DNA of 64,000 nucleotides from Thamnaconus septentrionalis (taxonomy: Eukaryota; Chordata; Actinopteri; Tetraodontiformes; Monacanthidae), in assembly GCA_009823395.1 (NCBI GenBank), contig CM020509.1, positions 11,645,001 to 11,709,000 of the forward strand, read 5' to 3'. The notes below the pieces were generated by a model. The model saw nothing but the letters and a program-made list of their open reading frames with translations, was not told where the DNA came from and made no database searches. The translations under genes and the position numbers were made by a program. Numbering within the stretch: position 1 is the stretch's first letter; the number at the start of each line of letters is the position of its first letter. This document shows, piece after piece, positions 54,001-64,000 of the stretch.

Positions 54001-54759
54001 ATATATATATATTTATATATACATGCCTCTTGTAATATAGTCCCTTGTATGGTTCTTTTTCTTTCTAATGTGAAGCCATGACATCACGCTCCGTCCCAGC
54101 TGCTGCCTAATCAAGCTTTACTGAAGAACACATGTTGATCTCATTTCTTTAAAGTGACATTCTAATTTTACCCATTTCCCTCTCACCACCTCGTCAGCGG
54201 AGCCTCCGCTCTGCTCATATGTTCTCATCATTCTCAAGTTTCGCAATGAGCATGATAATGAGTATTACACCCAGGGGGCGCCTGTGGTAAACATGGACTC
54301 CAACAGGAAAAGAAGAAGAAAGAAAAAAACATGTCACGTCTCCAATGCTGCCCATGTAGTGTCACCCGTGTGCGTGTGAGTGAAGACAGCAGTCAGCTCG
54401 GACTCCAAATGACAACGTTAACAGCGTGGCGTTGTTGTTGTTTTTTGACAAAATATCCACCTTGGCCCTCTGGACAGGCCTTGTTTGTGTGGACGTGTCT
54501 AATATCTGGAAGAAGCATTCGTCACGTCAGTCGCGGTGCTGCTGGAAGCTGCTGTGTGTTCGTCAGAGGGAGAGACGGTGAGCTGCTCGGAAAAAGGTCA
54601 TTTCAAACGTTGCAGTAGACGAGAAATTAACCATTAGGGGCTAAAAGTCTGACATTAGTGCAGCTTCTCACCAGGAGGCGACAGTGGCAGCCTTGGCCAA
54701 CAATTGTGGTTTTGAAAGTGACAGCTGTGTCCTTTGTTGTGCTTGTCGTGGATTGTTTT
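49725..54759. other. intergenic DNA rich in microsatellites
   Basis: No gene is supported. CA/GT repeats lie at 51003-51039, 51147-51171 and 51341-51361. Long predicted frames in 50800-51460 and 52570-53280 run through those repeats or through homopolymers. Confidence 0.5.
51003..51361. repeat. three CA/GT microsatellites within 360 bp
   Basis: A CA block (51003-51039) is followed by two GT blocks (51147-51171 and 51341-51361). The CA and GT blocks are complementary, so a transcript across them could fold back. Confidence 0.9.
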
Positions 54760-54795
54760 GTTTGTTTGTTTGTTTGTTTGTTTGTTTGTTTGTTT
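54760..54795. repeat. (GTTT)9 microsatellite
   Basis: Nine GTTT units. The Phe/Cys/Leu/Val frame and the antisense Lys/Gln/Thr/Asn frame that cross it are artefacts. Confidence 0.95.
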
Positions 54796-57700
54796 GCTCG
54801 TCTTCTTGTCTGGTTGCTTGCTTGCTTTTGATGGCCAACATAAACGTCCGCTGGTTCCAAATCTTTAAATCCCTGTAGCTCCAGAATGGTGTCAGTCGTT
54901 TTTGGCGTGCGCAGTCCCTTTGAGCTTGCACACTCGACTGAAGTCACCTCTTTATTTAAGCAGCCCATTCTTTGGAGTGTCAACTTCATAGATTGATTTC
55001 ACAATGTTTTGATCCTCTGTCATTTTAAATCGGGGATAGACCTCAGATTGAAATATAAAATTCAGCAACATGTCACGCTGGTAAAATGTTCGATATGTGA
55101 GTCTGCACAGCCCAACCTTGAGGAAACCTTCACGTGTGACCTAAAATGCCACCAGCAGTTTTGTTTTGTTTCGTTTTTGTTGTTTTTGTTAGCACATATT
55201 TACAGAGGGGCCGTATATAAAAGCTGACCCACAGAGTCTCCCTGCTCTAGTTTATGACTCAGTGACACCCAGGACACAACACTTGTGCAGCAGCTGACTA
55301 TAAATAAAGGTGACCTTTTTTTTTCTTCTCCTTCTTCCCTTCTTCTTCTTCTTCTTCTTCTTCTTCTTCTTCTTCTTCTTCTTCTTCTTCTTTGTGTTAT
55401 TCGGCTCCTCCACCATCCAACCAGAATTTCCGCCAACTTCCCCCCTTCTTAAAAGTCCATTCGGAGGAGTACGACCTTGTTCCTCAACCGACTGCTGTGA
55501 AAAGACGTCATTATTATCGGAGGTCGCGATCTTGACACTCATCTCCTTCAAATGGGGTGGAATGACGGGAGGCAAAATGGACGTGGACGTCTCCCGCCGA
55601 CATAATGGCGCCATCTTCACGGGCGAAAAATTATTGTTACAACACACAATGGGGGTCCCTGGCAAGGGACGGAGTGCTCGGCTGAAACAGGAGGTGGGAA
55701 CCATTTCTGCTCTTTTTTCCTTTCTTTGCTTTTTTTTTTCTTTCTTTTGCCCATTTACGTTGATTGATAACACGCACTGATGAGGGGATTGTTGCACTTC
55801 CTGCTCACGAACAAGATGAAAGCTCTCGGTGGTTAAAAAAAAAAAAAAAGCAGTCCTAAAAATCCCCTCTTCTCTTCTCCCTCCCCAGAGCCGTTGTTTG
55901 TGTGTCTACACGGTCGTCTTTGTCTCCAGCTCCTCTTGACTGGGATCTTTCAGCACCATCCTGATGACAACTTAGACGTCTACATGCTAAGCGCCTTGTC
56001 ACTCAACAGGCAGTCAAACGCGTCTATTTCGGTCCGCGGCTTTGCCGCACAGATGCATCTCATCAGTTGGAAGTCATAATATCAGTGTTACACATCCGGT
56101 GGTTCCTCACTTCCAAGCTGTTTTTTATTATTTTATTTTCCCCCCCCCTGTGTTTCAAACGGTTCGCTGGGAGTGTCTCCCATCATGGATGTGACGTTCA
56201 GCAAACAGCTTGGAGACGCTTTGACAGCCGCTAACATCATCTTCATTAAGGTCTTTTTACACTATGCTGTGATACATACGTGTTAACACACTCCTGCATC
56301 TTATCTTATCATCTTCAATATCACCATCTTCCAGTGACTATTGATTTTCATTATTTAGGGGGAGTCACCACTGTACAGTTGAAATGAAAGAAGATCACCA
56401 GACATAACCGGCACATCTAGTGGTCAGACACTTGTGTTTGTGATTCATATATGTATATCTATCACCTGGTTGAAGAGCAACATGCTACGCAATGGGTAGT
56501 AGCGTCGTAGAGTTATATATCTCTATCCAACTCAACTCAAAACAACAAGGTTCGGTCAGTACACGATCCAGTGGGCTGAACTCCACCTCCTCCTCATTTC
56601 CCTGCCAGACGTTCAAGGTTTGCAGCAAAAGATTTCAAGAGTTGTGGGTTTTTTAAATTGCCGTGGACACAATAGCAATTTCAGGGTTGTTCAAGTTGAG
56701 ACGGTTCAAAAGATCTCTCGGGCTTGTCGACCTTTATCTCGGCAAACATCAGAATCCCTATACAAAAAAGCAGAAAATGAGCTATTGATTTTTGTACTTT
56801 TTCCCCCCTGCACCCCACCACCCTCTCCCGCTCTTCTCTCCCACTTACTTATCCCCCTTGGTGTTGTCATGCCAAAGTCTAAATGAAGGTCAGCATCGGT
56901 TTCCTCATCGCTGCCACAGAGACGCACAAAAGGAATACGGCAACTGTTATTTTTCTTTTCTCCCTCTCTCCTTCTTTTCAGAGTGAACCGCCTCGAAAAC
57001 ACTCCTCCCTCGCCCCCCCGTCGAAGCCACGCATTTCCCACCGTGTCGGCTGTGCGCGAACATAAAGCGCGCAAACACCTTCGCTGACATTTAAAGTGGA
57101 ATTTGACGACGGCGACGCTTCTTGAACCCCCGAGGGGGCCCTGCTGCGTGCATACGTTAGATGAAGGGAGGAGACAGATACCATTGTGCCGTTTAAAACC
57201 CGGCGCCATCACTTTACACTTTGGCTCGCAAACACCTTTCTCTTTGCACTTTGCAAACTGAGGAGTTTGACGTGGTCCATGATCCATAGTGAAGCGGTCA
57301 CACACAGCTTTCCAAGTGCAACAGGTCCCATATTTTAAATGTTTTTTTAATGACTTTTATATCTTCTGAAACTGATGTCCTGTTGACTCCTGTTTTTTGG
57401 AGGATGAGCACAAGGCGGCCATGAGGTTTTTTTTTTTTCCTTTAGAGAGAAAGAGAGAGAGAGCAGGACAAACACCTGACAGGAGCCTGGCAGTGTTGTC
57501 GGTGCCCTTTTATAAGGTCACAAAGGGATGATTTCTCGAGCTAAAGCAAGCAAGAGAGGTAACGGATGGACTTTTCTCATCTCTGTGGAGTTCACTGACA
57601 GGCCTGATCGTTGGAGGACATTCAGCTGCTGCCGGGACGTGTTCCCATCGAACGTCCGCGTATTCCCGATTCAGCCATGTGAAGATTTGCGCGCTCGCGT

Positions 57701-60700
57701 TGTTGAAGAAAATGCTAAAATTGAAATATCTTGACATATTTCACCTCCCGCGAGCCTGCGGTCACCTCCACCGTCGTCGGTCAGAGAGCTGGATTTGTTC
57801 TCCATCGGGGTTCAACCCCGACCAATGAAAAGCCTCGAGTTTTCCCCCGTGACCCGCCGTCGTTTCCCATGACCGGCGGCGCTAAACCGATACCGCGGCG
57901 GCTGCCGTTTCAACTCCCCGCAGGTGTAGCGCAGGCTAGCTAGCTCGCCGGGGTCGAGCTCGGGCGCCTTGTTTGCATATCCCCTCACGCTTGTTTACGG
58001 TTTACCGAGCAGGTCACTTCCCCCTGCTTGCTTGAACAGCTGCTTCAGCGATGACCCACCAGCAGCGGCGGCGGCGGCAGCTAACAGGGGCGAGGAGACC
58101 ACTCGCGCGCTGCTCCCTGTCAAGTTCCCCTCTGCTGGCGAGGCCCCGCTGCTGACCTCGCGCGCAGCCTTTATTGGGACCATATGAATAATTTATTCTT
58201 TGAATTTAGCCCAACCCCTGACATTTCGATGTTTGACGCCCACAGGCTCTGGCTCCAACAATATAGATAGCGCTTCCTTTTACTCTGTGCATCATCAGAT
58301 AGTGCGTGCGAGCGCAGCCAGTGCACTCCATATCAAAACGGCGGGTATCAGGGGTTGCTGCGCGATCCCGCAACGCCGCGTCCCTCTATTCTATTAACTC
58401 TTACGGCAGTATCTCTGCACATACAATTGGATTTTATATAGGTTGCCGACATGTGATTTGAAAATATTGTGCGCTGTCAATGGGGAGATAAGATAAGGTG
58501 GAAATTTAAGCCGAGGCGCGGGGGGACACGCGGCATTTCATAAAAAAAAAAAGGGGAAATATAGAGACATGTTGGCACTTATGGAGGACGCAAAACAGGT
58601 CTGGGGGGGTTTATGAAGAGTGTCTTGCAGCGACGCACAAATAAATGTGAGGAAAATCTCCAAGTGGTTGCACCTGCGCTTGCAATAAAACAAAATGTGG
58701 AAGTAATCGGAGGGGAAAGAACAGTCAGACACACACGAACCAAATGGCCGGCCGATGGCCTTCCACATTGACGCAGACCGCCACCCCCTCACGCTGTTTT
58801 GTCACACCCGGTCCCCGTTTGATGATGCGCACGCCAGCGCCATCATCACATCTTGGGCCCGAACGAGAGGAATCCGTTCACTTTTCCCGCTCTGTCAGAA
58901 ATCCATCAGCAGGCCCCTTGATCTCACTGACATGTTGCAGCAGATGGTTTCCCTTTGCTCCACCAGATAGCAAGCATAACCAAATCATCACAGACCGCCA
59001 GAGGTTGCACGATTCCTGGCCCGAGATCCCTTTAATCATTGGAGATGACAACCGATGTGCGTTTAAAAGTGGCCAACATCTCTTTTTTTTTTTTCCTGAC
59101 AAGGCTCACAGCGGAATGCTGTGTTTTGGAAAGAAAATAATATTTTGTGTTTGCTTGCAGGCTGTTCCAATGCATCACTGACAGCAAACTAAATATAGAA
59201 TGTATAATAATGTTTTTAATAATGTTGTTTGTGAAGTTTACAGTTAACTGTTATTCAACCGTGGAAGCTCCAGTGAGATTAAAAATGTATTTACTATTTT
59301 CCAAGTAGCCCTACTGCCTGGCCAATGTTGCAACCAACCAATGAAAAAGGAAAACATGCTTAGTAAGTTTCATCGTTCCATGATACATAAAATCCAGGTA
59401 AATTAGCTTAGTTCAAATAGCTAATAACTAATTGCTGCTTAATGCATTGAGGATCTGAAGACACCCACACTGGAAGACTAGACTCCTGCAATTATTGTCC
59501 AACACATGTAGTGACTCTCTACATTTGCATGGCTTCCTCATGTTACCATATGACTGCTAATAGTCTATAGTGACTTCCTTTTGTTTTGAGAAACCAAGCT
59601 TTAACTAACGCAAACGCCAAAATCCCACGGCTATCTGTGTTTTCACTGCCTGTTCGCCCCCCTCACCTAACTTTTTCAATTACAATGAATTAATGCAAAA
59701 AGATTTTTGTTCAAAAAAATTGTTTCAAAAGATTTTTTGTCAAAGTTACTTCCAGCAAGGACACAAGAATCTCTGAGCATTGTCACCTTAGCTTCAATAA
59801 AATATTGAGTGCCTCCTGTCACAACCTTGAGTTTTTTTTTTCCACAAACAATTCCTGTTACATCTTCACCAATTCAGCCATTTATAAGAAAGCAAAATAG
59901 TATTTAATGAGTGACATCTCTTTAACTTGCGGGCTAAAACAATGAGGATGTTCCATCAGAAAATAATTTCACATCGATTCCAGGCTCACGCTGGGCTCAT
60001 ATTGACTATTTCCTTTGTTTCGCTGTCGGTCTGTTGAAACGCCTCCACATTTTTGTGTCTGAAAAGACTTTGAGGGACATTTTCTCAAACGTTGTACTCT
60101 GGCATTTTCTCAGATCTGACTTTTTTTCCCCCAAGGACATCTCCCCCTGCTGCCAAGACCTGTCAGGCAGGAGCTTCTCAGAGTAAAGGGGTGAGAGGAC
60201 ACCAATTAGAAAGCCATCCTCGGCCAAGGGAGCCAGCGGCACAGCTTGCCACAGGAAGTGGGATGTCTGACTTCCTGCATGGGGTCACAGCTGTTTGCGT
60301 AGAGGTTAGCGCTAGCAGCCAATGCACGGTACCGTTTAGCGTCTGACGAGGCAGGTCTCATTTGAATAGCAAAGAGCCATCTCAATGTCACCAATAAATT
60401 TACATGATTTCTTCCTTGCTACAGCTGGGATCAGAGCAGGGACTTTGCCGGAATTAGGGGAGCGTGACAATGTCGAAAGATCAGGCCCGGCGCCTTTCAA
60501 GTTGGCTAGTCTGGAAGTGGGGATTATTAATTCATTCAGGAGCAGGATGTGGTGTTGTAGAACTTGTACACATAAGAAATCTCTAATTACTGGTGTGTGT
60601 GAACAAGAATTCCCTACCGCGCCCTTTGGGAAAATGGATATTTGACGTTGTTCATCATTGTCTTGCGGACGGAATCACCAGGGAGCGTCTGGGTGGCTTA

Positions 60701-61745
60701 AAACCGGCTGACATCAGGCGAAGGTATGATACCTTGCGACCACCTCTACCACCCTATTCAGGTTCCAGCTGTCAATAGTGGCATTCAACAGTTTTTATAT
60801 TCAGCTAGCATGAAAGAAGCACCATGATTTGGAATCGTCACTTCGCCCATCCTCAATCACCGAGACACATCCAAGACTTTACCTTGAAGCCTTCAATTGA
60901 AGAAAAGAACCTCTAATCTAATATGAAATACATACACCACTGAAGGCCAACTCAGTTGCCTTGCACAATAAAATATGGGAAATTGTAGGTTCAATTCCTT
61001 TCATCTCCACACACAAAGTGATATAAAGCCATCGCCTTCCTGCTGTACATTGTTTCCATCACCGCTTGTGTTGATAAGAATTCTCCAGCTGGATGAACTC
61101 AACTGATTGGTCCGCTTGAATGACACTTGACAGATGGTTCAACCCAATCACATTCAAAGTCTGGCCTGTGTGTCCATGACCTCAACCAGGCTGGCACACA
61201 AGACAAGTCCAAGGAATTTTGGAAACATTCCATCCGGCGTGCCAGGTTACAGTGCTAACTCTGCTCAAGAACTTCCTTTTATCTCCTTTCGAGTCGTTCA
61301 TCCGAGTTGTGACAATTATGAAATACTGGGCAGGTTTTTTTTTTTTTTTTGGCCACTTCTTGGGTCTTTGAAGTAACATTTCGAATCGCGGAAGGACTTT
61401 TAAAAACACCAGATAACTAATCAAGGGCAGAAAAATATCAAAGCGGCCTCTCCGCTTCATTAGAGACTGGAGGAGTCGGTCCTGGAGGTGGCCAACAACT
61501 GGAAGCGTGGCGTGTGATTGGCTCCTGCTATGAACAGCTGTTTCCAAAAGCCCATATATGGTGCTCAACCCAATTACATCCCCCGGTTCCCGGTCACAGG
61601 TCTGATGCAGTCAGAACCATTAATCTCCCCTGGCTGAGGAGCCATGTGTTCGCAGCCAACTCCTCCAGCAGCATCCCGACAGGGCTGGGAGTCACAGCTC
61701 TCGCTCTGACTTCTTTTACATCATGATCTGCCATCCCAATCTCCG

Positions 61746-61746
<1 letters not shown>
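54796..61746. other. intergenic DNA
   Basis: No gene is supported. A GC- and CpG-richer section spans about 56880-58400. 59160-59990 is AT-rich and featureless. A weak B-box-like GGTTCAATTCC lies near 60989, without a good partner A box. Confidence 0.5.
55340..55392. repeat. (TTC)17 microsatellite
   Basis: Over 50 bases of TTC. It is a homopyrimidine tract able to form triplex DNA. Confidence 0.95.

Positions 61747-61796
<50 letters not shown>
61747..61796. repeat. (CA)25 microsatellite
   Basis: Twenty-five uninterrupted CA units. Confidence 0.97.
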
Positions 61797-61798
<2 letters not shown>

Positions 61799-63720
61799 TT
61801 CACTCACACACACTGCAGGAGTGCAGAGTGCTCCTTTCCTTTTTGGAGGCAGCTAGCCCGTTATCCTTGAGAGGAAGTTCAGTGTGTGTTTTCAGGTCTG
61901 TGGTAGAGGTGGCCTGTGCTGGAGAGCAGCAGGGGGTGTGGGGGGAGGAAGAAGGGATGAGGGAGGGGGAGGTCAAAAACATTTACAGATCTGGGATGTT
62001 AACAGCAAAATGTCCCTGAGCGAAGTCAGTGACCAATTCCAACAAATCATTTTCAAAAAGGGACAGTTGTAAACAGCGGAGGCGGCCGCCACCAACCCCC
62101 CCCCTCTCTCTCTCTCTTTCTCCTTTTTGTACAACTGCGTATTTCAGATAAATGAAAGGCACCTTCAGCTTGTGGTCTACAAATGTCTCTGGTCATGGAT
62201 AAAGAAAGAACAAAAGAGGCAGGCGCGCACACGCACGCACACACACACACACACACTAGCAACTCCAAATTGTCTTTTTTTACTGCGGAGGAGCGAGGGG
62301 AGAGAATTTCGAGGAGCGGCCCGTCCTGACTGCTAATCAAAACACGCGGGCCGTCAGATTGTTTTGACCTCTGATTTGCTTGTGTAACCATGATTAATGC
62401 TCATAACTGGAGGGGGGACAAGCAGAAAGGCAGTCTAATGTAAAATTAGGAGAAGTGGGTTAATCAGGGGTCTGAATTACACGGACCTTCAGTTCCAGTT
62501 TTTTTTTTTCTCTCTTTTTTTTTTTTTGTTCTCAAAGATTAAGGGAGGAGTCCGGCAGCCCTCCATTGTTCCCGCCGAGAAAAGAAGCTCATTTGCTTTA
62601 AACGATGAATGTCTTCCCAGCTCTCCGGCATAAATCACGTCTCCGATTCCCTTTACCAGCAACACGCAATGCAAATTGTCTCTCATTTATAGATCACACA
62701 AAAGAGACAATGGAAGTGCGCAGACCTCGTACGGCCGCGTTTTTTTTCCTCTTTCGTTTTTTTACCCCCCCCGAGGAAGCATCGAGACCGTCGTTCGCAG
62801 TCGTTTGCGTTGTTACCCCGACTCTTAATATTTGGAGGTGAGACGCAGGAAGCGCAAAAACAACAAAAAAAGGAAATCCGGGCAACAACAATAAAAAGGC
62901 CAGCTGTCAACTTTCCACCGAGGTCCGACACACCTCCGTACCTCCCTCCCTCCCTCCATTCCTCCCCTCTTCCGTCTCCCAGCGCCGTGTGAGTCACTCA
63001 CCCTGGGGAGGCCGCTTGACATTTGTGTGCATGTTCTCCTTTTCCTCTCCCCTGACAATGGCGCTTTTACAAAACATGTTATTCTGGAAAGAAAGGGGAC
63101 GATGGGAACAAAAAAAAAAAGAAAGAACGCGTCGCCTTTGAAAGAATCTCACAAATCAGTATAATCCAATGCAAAATTCCCCCTGCCCCTCCCTTTTAAT
63201 TACGAGCGACAGGAAAACTTTGTTTTAAACAACCCCTCCAGATAAAACAAATTCCCAATCTCCCGTCGTGAGCGAGCGACAGCCTCTGGATCCTCTCCGG
63301 GAAGTTTCTGTTCTATAGCGGCGAGTGACCTCAGCTTTTGTACTAAAATTAACACGATGGGGTGCTGAGCGGATTTTATCGACAGCCCTTCGCTGTTTGA
63401 TGTCCTCTCCGTGTTGGCAGCTCAAGGAAAAAAACAAAAACAAACAAAGCTTCACCACTGTGTGTGTGTGCGTGTGTGTGTGTGTGTGTTTCATGCTCCT
63501 GCAAGATCCGCTTCCTGTGTTTGTGTGCAGCTGCGTTTGTGGGTCCCGCAGCCGCGTATGAAAGCAGCGTGTGCCGCGCCAACACTGCCGACGAGATTCC
63601 GTGGCCATGTCGCCGCAATATATTAAGATCAGCGTGAGGCTGGCCGCTGCTTTGTTTTTGTGTCTGCTGCTGTCTGAGCTTTAGTTGGTCCTCCAGGATC
63701 ACATTGTTGCTCACGGAGGC

Positions 63721-63722
<2 letters not shown>
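61797..63722. other. intergenic DNA
   Basis: No gene is supported. Short CA and GT repeats lie at about 62233-62256 and 63459-63489, a T-run block at 62501-62527 and A-runs elsewhere. Confidence 0.5.

Positions 63723-63790
<68 letters not shown>
63723..63790. repeat. (GT)34 microsatellite
   Basis: Thirty-four uninterrupted GT units, the longest dinucleotide GT/CA tract in the window. Confidence 0.97.
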
Positions 63791-63791
<1 letters not shown>

Positions 63792-64000
63792 GCGGTGGCA
63801 ACATCAGCTCGGAGCGGGTGATCCATCTCCTTGTAGCTGCCAAATAACAAGTCATTAGGGATTTTATTCAATGAAGGCCCGACATAGAGGGCCTGTCATA
63901 AAATTTACCATCTCACAAGGGCATTGCGGTGGTTGTGCTTTTACAATCCCGCCGCCGAATGCTAACGAGAGGCGAAGTCCCTCCCCTTCCGGTGTCCCCG
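63791..64000. other. intergenic DNA at window edge
   Basis: Nothing recognisable is seen. Confidence 0.5.

Noticed and set aside
55252..55797. 181-codon minus-strand lysine-rich frame
   Set aside because: It is generated by the (TTC)n tract read as AAG codons.
56706..57305. 199-codon minus-strand frame
   Set aside because: Cysteine- and arginine-rich text without a domain pattern; ends in low-complexity sequence and has no splice or promoter support.
60940..61000. tRNA or SINE head suggested by GGTTCAATTCC near 60989
   Set aside because: No good A box at the right distance and no cloverleaf can be drawn; probably chance or a very decayed remnant.

Overview
The window looks like vertebrate nuclear DNA, most likely from a percomorph teleost fish. 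It is intron-and-desert sequence, dense in (CA)n and other microsatellites. It carries fish-type interspersed repeats: a tRNA-derived SINE, hAT-like and TTAA-flanked MITEs, and a LINE tail ending in a pentanucleotide repeat. There is no operon-like gene packing. Only one protein-coding segment can be supported in 64 kb.

That segment is a + strand 3'-terminal exon at 34447-34925, spliced onto an exon outside the window. It encodes the cytoplasmic C-terminus of a delta-1 protocadherin (the PCDH1/7/9/11 group), recognised by the cysteine/GHSD/CWMP signature called CM2. As I remember them, the PCDH9 and PCDH11 tails differ clearly. The very large intron and gene desert fit pcdh7 better than the compact pcdh1, so pcdh7 is the best candidate, by inference.

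Layout: 1-34446 is read as the last intron, or at least non-coding upstream DNA. It holds a tandem duplication (888-1141), a diverged ~200-bp tandem repeat (9553-9985), a 212-bp MITE (14941-15152), a TTAA-flanked MITE (25107-25453) with a related fragment at 5058, a CpG-rich zone with clustered GAGTCA/AP-1-like motifs (about 26.9-28.9 kb), and several stretches that look like conserved non-coding elements. From 34926 the 3' UTR begins. It has a (GGC)9 tract just after the stop, a long pyrimidine tract, a possible proximal poly(A) signal near 35694 and a plausible distal signal at 38725. From about 38.75 kb to the end is a gene desert. It contains a nested transposon cluster (40818-41980: a LINE remnant interrupted by a SINE with a perfect 13-bp target duplication and by a hAT MITE), a TTAGC-type minisatellite (48041-48265) and many microsatellites.

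I saw no bacterial, viral, CRISPR or defence-type system. Almost all open reading frames longer than 60 codons read as chance frames through microsatellites and homopolymers. The most useful leads are the protocadherin terminal exon with its unusual 3' UTR, the nested transposons, and the clustered motif regions as candidate regulatory DNA.
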